Assembly: GCF_000186865.1 (NCBI RefSeq)
Contig: NW_008705564.1
Span: forward strand, 2,388,721-2,410,279
Length of the DNA: 21,559 nt
Origin: Aureococcus anophagefferens
Lineage: Eukaryota; Sar; Pelagophyceae; Pelagomonadales; Pelagomonadaceae
Direction of reading: 5' to 3'
Below are positions 1 to 9,088 of the stretch, piece by piece. Each line of letters starts with the position of its first letter. The first letter of the stretch is position 1. The position numbers and the translations under genes were made by a program. The notes beneath the pieces are model-generated. The model was not told the DNA's origin, made no database searches, and saw nothing but the letters and a program-made list of their open reading frames with translations.

Positions 1-363
1 CTCCACCACAGCGCGTTCCTCGGCGACGCGGCCGCGCGCGCGCTCCTCGCGGAGCGCGGCGCGGAGCCCCGGAAGCCCCGGGCCGTCGTCGCGGAGCGCG
101 CGCGCCTCGTCGCGCGCGTGGGCGCGCTCGAGCGCGCGCGGAAGGACGCGCGCCTCGCGCCGCGCAAGCCCGCGGCCCGCGGCGGCGGCCGCGGGGCGCC
201 GCCGCGGTCGCCCGCGCGGCCGCGCGCGCCGCCCGCGGCCCCGCCGGGCGACCGGCCCGCGTCGCGGCCCCAGCCGGGCGCGTGCCGCCGCCAAAGGGAC
301 GCGAACGCGCCGCCGCGCGCGGCCGCGCGCCTCCCGAAGCCCGCCTTCGGCGAGGGGCTCTAA
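1..363 (+). CDS. 3' end of an unrecognised gene (5' truncated by window)
   Basis: An open frame runs from the first base to a TAA at 361-363 with no stop, so this is probably the C-terminal 120 residues of a gene that begins outside the window. The first third has acidic and basic residues mixed (RALLAERGAEPRK, VVAERARLVARV) and looks helical. The rest is a low-complexity Arg/Ala/Pro/Gly tail. I recognise no domain. In DNA this GC-rich, open frames arise easily, so coding status rests only on the uninterrupted frame and its position 28 bp before the next gene. Confidence 0.35.
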   Translation, partial: LHHSAFLGDAAARALLAERGAEPRKPRAVVAERARLVARVGALERARKDARLAPRKPAARGGGRGAPPRSPARPRAPPAAPPGDRPASRPQPGACRRQRDANAPPRAAARLPKPAFGEGL

Positions 364-391
364 GGCGCCTTGCGCACTTCAACAACTCAAG

Positions 392-2155
392 ATGAAGCTC
401 GCCGAGCATCCTCCGCAAAGCATGGCTTCTCGACGCCCCGGCGGATCCGCGGCTCGTGGGCGGCTCCTCTCCGCCGTCCTCCTCGCCGCCCTCGCCGCGG
501 CGACCGAGGGCGCCGAGACGTTGGACGGCGACCTGCGCGCGCAGCGCATCGAGGCCCACAAGGCGAAGCAGCGGCCGCGCCTCGGCCGCACGGCGTCGCT
601 GACGGCGGAGATCGCCGCGCGGCGGGACCACGCCAAGGCCGGCGAAAACTCCGGCTTCCGGAGCGGGCGGCCGCGCCTGCGGAGCGACGGCCCCTACTTC
701 GTCCACGAGCGGGCCGCGGCGGACGTCGCCGTCGCCGCGACGGCCGCCGCCGCCGCGGACGCCGCCGCCAGGGGCCGCGCGTTCGCCGCGAACCTCTTCG
801 GCGCGCCGGGCATCGGCGACGGCGTGACGCGCGTCTCCGACGCGGCGAACGACCTGGGCCTCGCGGCGCCCCTCGCGCGCGCGCTCAAACGGGGCAAGCT
901 CACCGTCGCCTTCTCGGGCCATTCCGCGGCCGCGGGCCACGGCAACATGTTCAACGAGAGCTTCCCCTTCGCGTTCCAGCGCCTCCTGGGGCCGGCCCTC
1001 GCCGCCGCGGGCGTCGAGCTCCGCGTGGGCAACTTCGCGCTCGGGGGCACGCACTCGAGGCCGCATCCGACGTTCTGCGCGCGGGAAGTCTGGGGCGACG
1101 ACGTCGACTACGTCAACTGGGACTTCGACATGACCGAGGCCGGGGGCCAGGACCGCGACGGCATGCTCGCCTTCGCCGCGGCGCTCGGCGCGGCCTACGA
1201 CCCGCCGCCCGTGCTCGTCGTCAAGGGCGGCGGCGTCGACGACCGCGCGCGGCTCGCCGCCAAGGTCCTCGAGCCCAACAGCCCCGTGCTCCGCTACGAC
1301 CCGCGCAAGCTCATGACGGGCCCCTTCGCCGAGGCCGAGCTCGACAGGAACAGGAAGTGCGTCGTCGCGCTCCTCGCGCCGAGCCTGGCCAAAGGCGGCG
1401 GCTGCGCCGACGGCGCGCGCTTCCACAGCGGCTCCGGCGGCCGCTGCTCGTCCCAGGTCAAGTGGCACCCGGGCTGGGCGGTCCACGAGTTCCACGGCGC
1501 GGCCTTAGCGCTGCCCTGGCTCAAGGCGCTCGAGAATCTGCTCCGCGACGTCGCGGCGACCGGCGCGAAGGCGCTCGACGCCGTCGAGAAGCCCAAGCCG
1601 TGGGCGCCGGCGCCGGGCTTCGATTGGGGCGACGCGGGCTTCCTCGCCGAAAAGGTCGCCGGGGGGCTGGCCTGCGCGACGGCCTACGAGCCCCGCGCGG
1701 GCCGCGGCGTCGCGGACCTCGTCAAGGACGCGAGCGCGCTCGAGGCGCCGCGGCAGCGCGCGGCCGCGGGCGTCGAGCCCGACGGCTGCGGCCAGGGGCC
1801 CATGGACGCGCGGGGCGCCCTCCTCGTCGCGCCGGACATGGGAGCCGTCGAGCTCGCGCTGCCGGGCGCGAAACCGCCGCTCGCGACGCTGCTGCTCTGC
1901 GAACCGGCGACGGGGTGGAACCGCGCGCGCGGCATGGTGCCCCTCGACGACGGCGCCAAGGCGACCTGGACCCTCGACGGCGCGCCACTGACGCTCGCGC
2001 CCCTCCCGCGCAACAGCCACCTCCAGCGGTGCTACGTCGCGACGGCCGCGGGCGCCGGCGCCGGCGCCGGCGGCGCCGGCGCGGTCCTCGCCGTCGCGGC
2101 CAAGGGCGGCAGCCACGAGCACCTCCGCATCTCCCAGGTGATCTGGAGCAAGTAA
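392..2155 (+). CDS. Secreted SGNH/GDSL-hydrolase-like protein
   Basis: 587 residues, single exon, TAA stop. The first ATG is at 392; the ATG at 422 (MASRRPGG) gives a cleaner signal peptide with basic residues before LLSAVLLAALAAA, so the true start may be 422. The core (about residues 165-390) starts with a strand and a nucleophile-like turn, TVAFSGHSAAAGHGN, at the place of the GDS block of SGNH hydrolases. It then has a block resembling the oxyanion Gly/Asn region (VGNFALGGTHS). A late KWHPGWAVHEFHG segment could supply the catalytic His in place of the usual DxxH. The C-terminal 150 residues look beta-rich and contain a Gly-Ala run. Secretion or a cell-surface role is inferred. It may be an esterase, a sugar O-acetyl-modifying enzyme, or catalytically dead; the substrate is unknown. 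Confidence 0.75.
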   Translation: MKLAEHPPQSMASRRPGGSAARGRLLSAVLLAALAAATEGAETLDGDLRAQRIEAHKAKQRPRLGRTASLTAEIAARRDHAKAGENSGFRSGRPRLRSDGPYFVHERAAADVAVAATAAAAADAAARGRAFAANLFGAPGIGDGVTRVSDAANDLGLAAPLARALKRGKLTVAFSGHSAAAGHGNMFNESFPFAFQRLLGPALAAAGVELRVGNFALGGTHSRPHPTFCAREVWGDDVDYVNWDFDMTEAGGQDRDGMLAFAAALGAAYDPPPVLVVKGGGVDDRARLAAKVLEPNSPVLRYDPRKLMTGPFAEAELDRNRKCVVALLAPSLAKGGGCADGARFHSGSGGRCSSQVKWHPGWAVHEFHGAALALPWLKALENLLRDVAATGAKALDAVEKPKPWAPAPGFDWGDAGFLAEKVAGGLACATAYEPRAGRGVADLVKDASALEAPRQRAAAGVEPDGCGQGPMDARGALLVAPDMGAVELALPGAKPPLATLLLCEPATGWNRARGMVPLDDGAKATWTLDGAPLTLAPLPRNSHLQRCYVATAAGAGAGAGGAGAVLAVAAKGGSHEHLRISQVIWSK

Positions 2156-2320
2156 GACGAGAACAGGCGGCTGGGTGGGTGCGGCTGCCGTAGACGGCCG
2201 ACGAGGCGTCGGGCGGGACGTCGTCGAGGAAGGCCTCGAGGACGTCGCCCCGGGACTTGTCGCCGGCGCGCCGTGTGGCCGGCCGCGGCCGCGAGCTCTT
2301 GTGGACACGCTGTGCACAGC

Positions 2321-3664
2321 ATGGACGCACCAGCTCGCAGCGCGTCGGAGCCGGCGCTCCCCAACGGCGCCGTCGCAGCGCCCGCGGCGGCGGCGCCGGC
2401 GCGCGCGCCGGGCGCCGCGGCGAGCGCGGCGGCGCCGCCGGCGCGCGCGCCGAGCGCGGGCTCGCTGTCGGCCGGCGCGCCCGGTGCGATGAAGAAGTCG
2501 AGCAGCGCCGACGGGAAGCTGCAGCAGCTGCTGTCGCTGGCGCGGGACCGGCTGCAGGCGCAGCAGAAGCTGCTGGCGTCGCGCGAGGCCCGCATCTCCG
2601 AGCTCGCGCGGCAGCTCGAGGACGAGCGGTCGCGCGCGCCGGCCGCGGGCGACGCGCGCGCGCTGACGCCCGCGCGCGCGCTGGGCCACGTGTCGGAGCG
2701 CACGGTCTTCCCCGGGTCCGCGTCGGCGGGCCGCTGGATCCTGTTCGAGTTCGAGGAGTCGGAGGACCTCGAGTGGCGCCACTTCGAGAGCGCGGCCGCG
2801 GTCAACGACTTCGTGCGGCGGGACCCGGGCCGCGAGCCCGTCGTCGTGCCCGAGGCGGCGATGACGCAGCACGACGCGAGCCGCGTGCGCGAGCGCGCCG
2901 CGTCCGACGTCGCGCGCGCCACCGAGGACCTGCGGAAGTACCGCGTCGCCGCGGAATTGGAGCGGAAGCAGAAGGACGCGCTCCTCCGCGACGCGACGGC
3001 GAGCCGCGTGTCGCGGGACCAGAGCGCCCTCGACCGCGCGCGCGACGCCCTGCTCGAGGCGACGGCGCCGCCGCCGGCGCCGCCGGCGCCGTCGGCCGAC
3101 GAGGCGCGCGCCGCGCTGCAACGCGCGCACGACGCGCTCGAGGCCGAGAACGCGCGGCTCCGCGCCGTGGGCTCGGACAGCGCCCTCGCGGCCCAGTGGC
3201 GCCAGCGCTACGAGACCGTCGCCGGCGACGCGGAGCGGCTCCGCGAGGAGAACCGGCTGCTGCGGGCCGCGCGGCGCGGCGCCGCGGGGCCGGACCTCGC
3301 GGCCAAGTACGACGACCTCAAGCGCGAGTACAAGCTCTACCGCGAGAACGCGCGCAAGGCCCTCAAGGAGTCCGACGCCGCGGGGACCGCGGCGCCGCGC
3401 GCGCTCGACGCGCTCGGCGACCGCGGCGACCGCCGGCGGCCGCCGCCGCGCGGCGCGCACCCCGAGGGCGACAAGTTCGCCTACCTCAAGAACCTCATGA
3501 CCAAGTACCTCGGCACGGCGGACCCGGACGCCAAGGAGCACATGGAGCGCGCGGTCATGATGGTCCTCGGCTACACGGACGACGAGAAGGCGCGCATCCT
3601 CGCGGACCGCGACGCGTCGGGCAGCGGCCTCGCGCCCGCGGGGCTCGCGGCCTGGTGGGGGTAA
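2321..3664 (+). CDS. Golgin-like coiled-coil protein with C-terminal GRIP domain
   Basis: 447 residues from the ATG at 2321 to TAA. The N-terminus (1-55) is an Ala/Pro/Ser linker. Coiled coil follows from about residue 60 (LQQLLSLARDRLQAQQKLL), interrupted by a globular WILFEFEESEDLEWRHFES stretch, and continues to about 350. Residues 384-427 (DKFAYLKNLMTKYLG ... MMVLGYTDDEKARIL) match the GRIP domain: FxYLKN with the key Tyr at about 388, then an LxY-hydrophobic helix and a D/E-rich helix. GRIP domains bind Arl1-GTP and place golgins on trans-Golgi membranes, where they tether vesicles. This predicts a cytosolic, Golgi-associated tether. The protein is short for a golgin. A GTG 16 codons upstream extends the frame but is not a plausible eukaryotic start. 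It converges with the LYR gene, leaving only 26 bp between stops. Confidence 0.8.
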   Translation: MDAPARSASEPALPNGAVAAPAAAAPARAPGAAASAAAPPARAPSAGSLSAGAPGAMKKSSSADGKLQQLLSLARDRLQAQQKLLASREARISELARQLEDERSRAPAAGDARALTPARALGHVSERTVFPGSASAGRWILFEFEESEDLEWRHFESAAAVNDFVRRDPGREPVVVPEAAMTQHDASRVRERAASDVARATEDLRKYRVAAELERKQKDALLRDATASRVSRDQSALDRARDALLEATAPPPAPPAPSADEARAALQRAHDALEAENARLRAVGSDSALAAQWRQRYETVAGDAERLREENRLLRAARRGAAGPDLAAKYDDLKREYKLYRENARKALKESDAAGTAAPRALDALGDRGDRRRPPPRGAHPEGDKFAYLKNLMTKYLGTADPDAKEHMERAVMMVLGYTDDEKARILADRDASGSGLAPAGLAAWWG

Positions 3665-3690
3665 CTCGGCCGAACCTAGGGCGTTACGGC

Positions 3691-4086
3691 CTAGTCGCCG
3701 TAGCGCGGCAGCCCGAGCGGCCGCGGCGGCGCGGCCGGCGCCGCGGCGGCGGCCCAGGGCCACTCCTCGCCGACCTCGTAGTCCGCCGACGGGCCCGCGT
3801 CCTTCTCCGCGAGGGCCAGCACCTCCTGGAGCGTCCGCCGGCCCTCGGCGACGAGCTGCTTGATCGCGAAGTCGTCGCGCTCGGCCTGGTGCCGCCGGTA
3901 CCTGCGGCGCGCCGTCTTCGCCGCGGGCGCGCGCGCGCTTCTCGAGACGCTGTGATTCCACGTGGACCGCACCTGCTCCAGGACGTCGGCGCCCGCGCTG
4001 CCGGGCACGCGCGCCGCCGCGCGCAGGTGAGCCCGGAACTGGGCGCGCACCTCGGCGCGGCGGATGAAGACTTTGAGCTCATGCAT
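3691..4086 (-). CDS. LYR-motif (Complex1_LYR) family protein
   Basis: 131 residues on the minus strand, ATG at 4086 and stop CTA/TAG at 3691-3693. The opening (VFIRRAEVRAQFRAHLRAA) has the aromatic-Arg helix of LYR proteins, with F-R in place of the classic Y-R. The later helix DDFAIKQLVAEGRRTLQEV matches the second conserved LYR helix, which ends in an invariant-type Gly. Such proteins bind acyl-ACP in mitochondria and serve as accessory subunits or assembly factors for respiratory complexes or Fe-S biogenesis; which one cannot be told here. The C-terminal 30 residues are an Ala/Pro-rich tail. It is divergent from the WD40 gene across a 248-bp spacer. Confidence 0.7.
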   Translation of the reverse strand: MHELKVFIRRAEVRAQFRAHLRAAARVPGSAGADVLEQVRSTWNHSVSRSARAPAAKTARRRYRRHQAERDDFAIKQLVAEGRRTLQEVLALAEKDAGPSADYEVGEEWPWAAAAAPAAPPRPLGLPRYGD

Positions 4087-4334
4087 CTCGACGTGTGTGG
4101 CTGATCGTGTGCGATGCTAGAACGGTTTATGGAGTGTGAAGTTAGATCAGTAGCTCCCGCTCGGCTCTCGAGGCGCGCGTCCTGAGTCGCGTCTTATGAG
4201 TAGCTACCAAGCTCTGCTTGCCACGCCCATGCTCGGCTGATCAGACGATCGGATGAGCAGCAACGTCGAGGCAACGAAGCGTTGTTGCCGTCAATAAACC
4301 CACCTTGAATCACCGCGGCCGAGTCTTGTTCAGC
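4087..4334. other. Divergent intergenic spacer (LYR gene / WD40 gene)
   Basis: This 248-bp stretch is visibly less GC-rich than the flanking genes and has stops in all frames. It separates two genes reading outward, so it should contain both promoters. I see no TATA box or other motif that I can name with confidence. Confidence 0.5.
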
Positions 4335-5171
4335 ATGGGTCTTGACCAGCTTCCCGGCGACGTGCTGCTCCTGATTCTAGAATGCTCTCCTACGAAGCAG
4401 GCCTTCGCTTCTTTACGCAGCACGTTCGTGGGCATCTATGAGTTGAGCGCGCCTCTCAAAACGCTCCTGGTGACCAAGCGCAAGCTGGTCTGGCGCGACA
4501 AGATCGTGCGGAACGAGGCGGTGCTGCGGCACGGCGGCACGGTCCGCATCTGCTCGTTTTCTGCCGACAGCGCGCGCATCGAGACGATGACTAGGCGCGG
4601 TTCGGTCTACATGGTGCGCACCTGGGACGCGGAGACGGGCGCGGCGCTGAGCACGCTCGAGCGCCCGTTCGCGGAATGGAACGGCGTGACGTCTCCCGAC
4701 GGGACGCGCTGGGTCAAGCTTGGATCTCCGGTGGAGCTCTACGATTTTGAAGGTGGGACCATGCTTAGGCGACTCGCGCAAATGCCCGCATACCATTTCA
4801 CACCGACGCGCCGCGTGTTCTCGCCCGACAGCGCGCGCTTCGTGACTGCAGGCCATAAGGCGCGAATCTACAGCGCGGTCGACGGCGCGCTGCTGACGAC
4901 GCTCCGGGGCCACACCACGAGCCACGAGTTCTCCCCGTACGTCTACTGCGCCGAGTTCTCGCCCGACGGCGCGCGCGTCGTCACCGCGAGCCACGACCGC
5001 ACGGCGCGCGTCTGGGACGCGGCGACGGGCGCGACGCTCATGACGCTCCGCGGCCACACCGCGCCCCTCTACTGCTGCGCCTTCTCGCCCGACGGCTCGC
5101 GCGTCGTGACGGGGAGCGCCGGCGGCGGCGGCAGGGCGCGCGTCTGGGACGTGCGCGCGAGCCAGCGCTAG
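4335..5171 (+). CDS. F-box-like / WD40-repeat protein (copy 1)
   Basis: 278 residues from ATG 4335 to TAG. Residues 1-35 (LDQLPGDVLLLILECSPT) resemble an F-box helix, suggesting a substrate adaptor of an SCF-type ubiquitin ligase. The rest is WD40-like blades: degenerate ones (SADSARIETM ... VRTWDAETG; PDSARFVTAGHKARIYS) and two good C-terminal ones (AEFSPDGARVVTASHDRTA-RVWD and AFSPDGSRVVTGS ... ARVWD), each followed by LRGH. Only about five blades are visible, so a full propeller may need dimerisation or unrecognised blades. A close paralog lies inverted at 15938-16747. The TTG upstream at 4305 is open but not a likely start. Confidence 0.82.
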   Translation: MGLDQLPGDVLLLILECSPTKQAFASLRSTFVGIYELSAPLKTLLVTKRKLVWRDKIVRNEAVLRHGGTVRICSFSADSARIETMTRRGSVYMVRTWDAETGAALSTLERPFAEWNGVTSPDGTRWVKLGSPVELYDFEGGTMLRRLAQMPAYHFTPTRRVFSPDSARFVTAGHKARIYSAVDGALLTTLRGHTTSHEFSPYVYCAEFSPDGARVVTASHDRTARVWDAATGATLMTLRGHTAPLYCCAFSPDGSRVVTGSAGGGGRARVWDVRASQR

Positions 5172-5665
5172 CCGCCTCTGGACACTCTCGCCGCTCTCAA
5201 GAGGCGACTCATGTTCAGCCGCGCGCGCGCCTACGCCGCGGCCGTCGCGTGGGAGTTGATGAGGTCGTCGACGATGCTCGGGTCCGCGAGCGTGGACGTG
5301 TCGCCGAGGCCCTCGCGGTCGACTTCGACGCCGTCGGCGGCGATCTTGCGGAGGATGCGGCGCATGATCTTGCCGCTGCGCGTCTTCGGGAGGCCCGGGG
5401 CCCAGTGGATGGCGTCGGGCGCCGCGAAGGCCGCGACGTCCGACTTGGCGCGCAGCTTGAGCTCCGTCACCAAATCGTCGCCCGCGTCGGCCTCGCCGGC
5501 CTCCGTGAGCGTGACGAAGGCGTAGAGCGAGTTGCCCTTGAGGTCGTTGGGGATGCCGACGATGGCCGCCTCGGCGACGGCCGGGTGCGCGACGAGCGCG
5601 GACTCGACCTCGGCCGTGCCGATGTTGTGGCCGGAGAAGACGACGACGTCGTCGACGCGGCCCGT
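4335..5665 (+). repeat. Inverted segmental duplication, left arm
   Basis: Contains the WD40 gene, its 59-bp downstream spacer and the 3' end of acs. Its partner is 15515-16747 in opposite orientation. The spacers share GAGCCAGC and AAGAGGCGA, so homology is continuous and not limited to coding sequence. Confidence 0.85.
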
Positions 5666-7787
5666 GATCCAGAAGGCGCCGTCGGCGTCGCGGCGCGCGC
5701 CGTCGCCCGTGAGGTAGTAGCCGTCGTAGGAGAAGTAGGTCTGCTCGAAGCGCTCGTGGTCGCCCCAGCACGTGCGCGCCATCGACGGCCACGGCGCGCC
5801 GATGGCCAGGAGCCCCGAGGCCTCCTCGCCGGCGACGGCGGGGATCTCCGATCCCGTCGTCCCGTCGAGCAACACGGGCACGACGCCCGCGCAGGGCGTC
5901 TGCGCCGCGCCGGGCTTGTGCGGCGCGGCGCCCGCCGCGAGCGACGGCGCGATCATGATCGCGCCCGTCTCCGTCTGCCACCACCTGGGCAGCAAAAGAG
6001 TGATTCAACGTCGCTTCAACGTGAGTGTTCCGCGCGCGCGCGTTCCGGAAAAAGCATCCACGCTTCGAGGCCGTTCCGAAAGATGATCGCTCGTCCAAAA
6101 ATCAGCCAAAACGAGTGGAAAACGGCCGAGAAAGGAGCCTTTGAAGTTGGGAATGTCGCTCTCTTTTGCTGCCCTGGCCACCACGTGTCGGCGATGGGGC
6201 ACCGGTCCTCGCCGACGACCTCGCGGTACCACTTCCAGGCCTCCGGGTTGATGGGCTCGCCCACGGAGCCCAGCACCTTGAGCGATTTTCGCGACGTCGC
6301 TTTGACGGGGTCGTCGCCGGACCGCATGAGCGCGCGGATGGCCGTCGGCGCCGTGTAGACGTGCGTGACCTTGTGGTCGTCGACGACGCGCCAGAGGCGG
6401 CCCGCGTCGGGCCAGGACGGCACGCCCTCGAAGATGACCTGCGTCGCGCCGTTGAGCAGGGGCCCGTAGGCGACGTACGTGTGGCCCGTGATCCACCCGC
6501 AGTCCGCCGTGCAGAACCAGACGTCGTCGTCGCGCACGGGCGCGTCGAAGACGGACCGGAAGGAGAAGCCCGCGCCGACCATGTAGCCGCCCGTCGTGTG
6601 GACGATGCCTTTCGGCGCGCCCGTCGAGCCGGACGTGTAGAGGATGAAGAGCGGGTCCTCGGCGGCCATCCACTCGACGCCGCCCTGTTCCGGGTCCGCG
6701 GCGGCGAGGGCGTCGTGCCACCAGGCCTGGTTCGCCGCCAGCGCGGGCGCGGGGTACGCGTCGTCGTCCAACCGCCGGAGGACGATCGAGCCGCCCGCGA
6801 CGTCCTGGCCGTCGGCCTTGGCGATGGCCAGCGCGTCGACGACGATGGACCAGAGGTCCACGACCTTCTTGCCGCGGCGCACGCCGTCCGCGGCGACGAC
6901 GGCCTTGGCGCCGGACGAGGAGATGCGCGCGGCGAGCGAATCCTTCGAGAAGCCGCCGAAGACGACGGTGTGCACGGCGCCGATCCGCGCGCAGGCGAGC
7001 ATGGCCAGCGCGAGCTCGGGCACCATGGGCATGAAGAGGATCACCCTATCGCCCTTGCCGACGCCGCGCGCGCGGAGCGCGGCCGCGAGCTTGGTTACTT
7101 CTTCGAGCGCCTGGGCAGCAAAAGAGAGATTCAACGTCGCTTCAATGTGAGTGTTCCGCGCGCGCGCGTTCCGGAAAAAGCATCCACGCTTCGAGACCGT
7201 TCCGAGAGATGATCGCTCGTCCAAAAGTCAGCCGAAACGAGTGGAAAACGGCCGAGATCGGAGCCTTTGAAGTTGGGAATTTCGCACCCTTTTGCTGCCC
7301 TGTCGAGCGCCTCGCCGTAGGTGTAGGTCGCGGGCTGGGGCGCGGCCTCGCCCTCGTCGTTGCGCTCGGCGATGAAGCAGACCTTGTCCCCGAGGCCCGC
7401 GGCGACCTGGCGGTCGAGCGCGTTGTAGCAGAGGTTCGTCGTCCCGCCGTCGAACCACTTGGCGTAGATCTCGCCCTCGGAGCGCTTGAAGTTCGCGGAG
7501 AAGACGTTGGACGCGTCGAAGGGCGTCTCCCAGTGGTAGCGGCTCGCCTCCTCGGCCCAGAAGGCGCCGGGATCGCTCACGGACTTCTCGTAGCGCGCCG
7601 CGACCTCGTCGGCGGTGATCGACGCCTGCGCCATGAACTCGGCCGGCACGTCCGGCAAGTAGTCGGCGATGGCCGTGGCCTCCACCGGGCGCACGAGGGG
7701 CGCCGTGTGGGCGGCGCGCGGCACATGGAAGGCCTGGGCCGAGCCCAGGAGGGCGGCGGCGAAGCACTTGATCTCGTGCTTGACCAT
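5231..7787 (-). CDS. acs: Acetyl-CoA synthetase (AMP-forming), probably plastid-targeted; 3 exons
   Basis: Activates acetate with ATP and CoA to acetyl-CoA via acetyl-AMP. Deduced exons on the minus strand are 7787-7311, 7110-6185 and 5984-5231; joined they give 2157 nt, an exact 718-residue frame plus TAG. Family signatures: phosphate-binding YTSGSTGAPKG at about 316-326; DTWWQTETG at about 467-475, which contains the acyl-pocket Trp and is split by the second intron; GRVDDVVVFSGHNIG; and the catalytic, regulated Lys in RSGKIMRR (about K673). One oddity is Ala following WWQTETG where Gly is usual. The leader CFAAALLGSAQA then FHVPRAA looks like a signal peptide followed by the ASAFAP-type Phe motif of heterokont plastid proteins. 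The in-frame GTG at 7880 is ignored because the ATG at 7787 begins the leader. Both introns are introner elements, and both interrupt otherwise contiguous conserved motifs. Confidence 0.93.
5985..6176 (-). mobile_element. Family A introner element, copy A1 (intron 2 of acs)
   Basis: 192 bp, with ends CAGGGCAGCAAAAGAG and, inverted, CTGGGCAGCAAAAGAG. It is flanked by a perfect 8-bp duplication, GCCACCAC on the plus strand (5977-5984 and 6177-6184), or GTGGTGGC in the sense of the gene. The intron is 6184 down to 5985 (200 nt): GT comes from the upstream duplication and CAG from the element end. Removal leaves GACAC-GTGGTGGCAGACG, encoding DTWWQTE, the exact uninterrupted acs motif. It encodes no protein, so any transposase must act in trans. 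Confidence 0.95.
7111..7302 (-). mobile_element. Family A introner element, copy A2 (intron 1 of acs)
   Basis: 192 bp, the same ends as A1 and near-identical internally. The perfect 8-bp duplication TCGAGCGC (plus strand) lies at 7103-7110 and 7303-7310. In the sense of the gene the duplication is GCGCTCGA, so the intron (7310 down to 7111, 200 nt) is GC-AG. Splicing gives GGCGAG-GCGCTCGAAGAA (YTYGEALEEV), the expected continuous acs sequence. No GT donor nearby would restore the frame. Confidence 0.95.
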
Positions 7788-7917
7788 CGCGATCTGCTGC
7801 GAGAATGTCGTCACACAAGCCGACTGTGCAGCCGAAGCTGCCGCGTGCCAGTCCGGACGCGTGACTCGCGACCAGCCCACACCGCAGGAGAGCCCTTACC
7901 CGAAACAACCCCCCCTT

Positions 7918-9045
7918 TCACGCGGCGTCGCGCGCGCGGATGCCGCCGAAGGGCACCTTGGCCTCGGCCTTGGCCGCCTCCGGCACCGCGACGCGGCGGC
8001 TCGCGGCCGCGCGGAGGATGGCGTCGACGACGTCGGCGCCGAGCCAGTCGTCGACCTTGGCCTTGGACGCGTGGGCGACGGCGAAGGCGACGTCGCGGCC
8101 CGCGGCGCAGAGGCAGGCGACGCCGAAGAGCGCCGCGTCGCGGTCCGGCTCGGGCAGCGCGCCGCGCGCGCGCCAGAACGCGAGCGCGCGCATGGCGTAG
8201 ACGACGCAGTAGTCGTCGGGGCTGGCGAGCTTGCCGAGGTGCTGGTCGCGGTAGGCGCAGATGATGGCCCGCGAGTAGCGGCCCACCGCGTCCGCGAAGT
8301 AGTCGGCCTGGAGCGCGACGTCGCCGCGCTCGAGCCACTCCCCCCGCTCGCCGTCGCCGCCGCTGGGCAGGCGCGGCATGGCGTTGAGGTTCGACACGAG
8401 CTTGAACGCCGCCCACCAGTCGCCGGGGTCGTCGGGCTCGCAGACGACCTCCGCGGGCTCGATGAGCGCGCGCGACCGGTCGGGCACGCGGAAGGGCTCG
8501 AAGACGTTGAGCGTCGCCCAGCCCTCGTGGGGCCAGGCCAGCTCGACGCGGGGCGCGCCGTCGTCGAGCCAGGCGACGGACACGCCCCAGGCCTCCGCGC
8601 CGCGCTTGAGCGTCGCGACCTCGGCGCTCTCGAGATCGCGGCCCGCGCGGACCTTGGCGCCCTTGCCCGCGACGCGGAGCCAGGCGCCCGCGGGCGGGCC
8701 GTTGCCGCCCGGCGCCGCGAAACGCGGCCGGCCGTCGTCGGGGCAGGGGCCGCCGGCCTCGGGCGCCGGCGCCGCGGCCGCGGCCGGCGCGAGCGAGAGC
8801 GCTTCGCCCTCGGCGAAGGCGTCCCCGACGGCGTCGCCGGGCGCCGCGACGCTGCCGTCGCTCCGCGCGACGCGCGCGGCGCCGGCGTCGATGGCCGGCA
8901 GCTCGGGCCGCGACTTGGCCACGGCCTTGGCGAAGGCCTTGGTCGCGGCGGCCACCGTCTTTTGGGGCGGGAGCACGAGCTTGAGCTTGACGCTCGCCGC
9001 GCCGCCCGGCGCGTACTCGAGGTAGATGGTCCGGTTCGACGCCAT
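7918..9045 (-). CDS. Unnamed protein: ubiquitin-like N-terminus, SH3-like middle, helical C-terminus
   Basis: 375 residues, ATG 9045 (MASNRTIYLEYAPGG), stop TGA at 7920-7918. Residues 1-85 (YLEYAPGGAASVKLKLVLP ... AEGEALSL) have the alternating strands and helix of a ubiquitin- or PB1-like fold. After a Pro/Ala linker, residues of about 118-190 (WLRVAGKGAKVRAG ... GWATLNVFEP) look like an SH3-type barrel. The remainder (WLERGDVALQADYFADAVGRY onward) is helical and TPR-like. It could be a scaffold or adaptor, but I do not recognise the family. A GTG-started extension to 9228 is open but low-complexity basic sequence, so I start at the ATG. It is 130 bp upstream of and co-directional with acs. 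Confidence 0.7.
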   Translation of the reverse strand: MASNRTIYLEYAPGGAASVKLKLVLPPQKTVAAATKAFAKAVAKSRPELPAIDAGAARVARSDGSVAAPGDAVGDAFAEGEALSLAPAAAAAPAPEAGGPCPDDGRPRFAAPGGNGPPAGAWLRVAGKGAKVRAGRDLESAEVATLKRGAEAWGVSVAWLDDGAPRVELAWPHEGWATLNVFEPFRVPDRSRALIEPAEVVCEPDDPGDWWAAFKLVSNLNAMPRLPSGGDGERGEWLERGDVALQADYFADAVGRYSRAIICAYRDQHLGKLASPDDYCVVYAMRALAFWRARGALPEPDRDAALFGVACLCAAGRDVAFAVAHASKAKVDDWLGADVVDAILRAAASRRVAVPEAAKAEAKVPFGGIRARDAA

Positions 9046-9088
9046 GCGCGACCGGCGCTCCCGGCGGGAGCGTTCGAAGGCCGGAAAC

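Noticed and set aside
370..2193. Long +1 overlapping ORF (607 codons) over the SGNH-like gene
   Set aside because: It is almost all Arg/Gly/Ala, typical of an alternative frame of very GC-rich coding DNA, and shows no domain.
1505..3961. 818-codon antisense ORF spanning two genes
   Set aside because: Arg/Ala-rich shadow with no recognisable motif, opposite two genes with clear domains.
5985..6176. Introner sequence read as coding (e.g. [15 protein letters not shown]) and shared among several predicted ORFs
   Set aside because: The shared peptide is only translation of the repeated element; splicing it out restores conserved protein motifs.
5249..7212. Plus-strand ORFs opposite the acetyl-CoA synthetase
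   Set aside because: They mirror the synthetase codons and read into the introner elements; the minus strand has all the conserved motifs.
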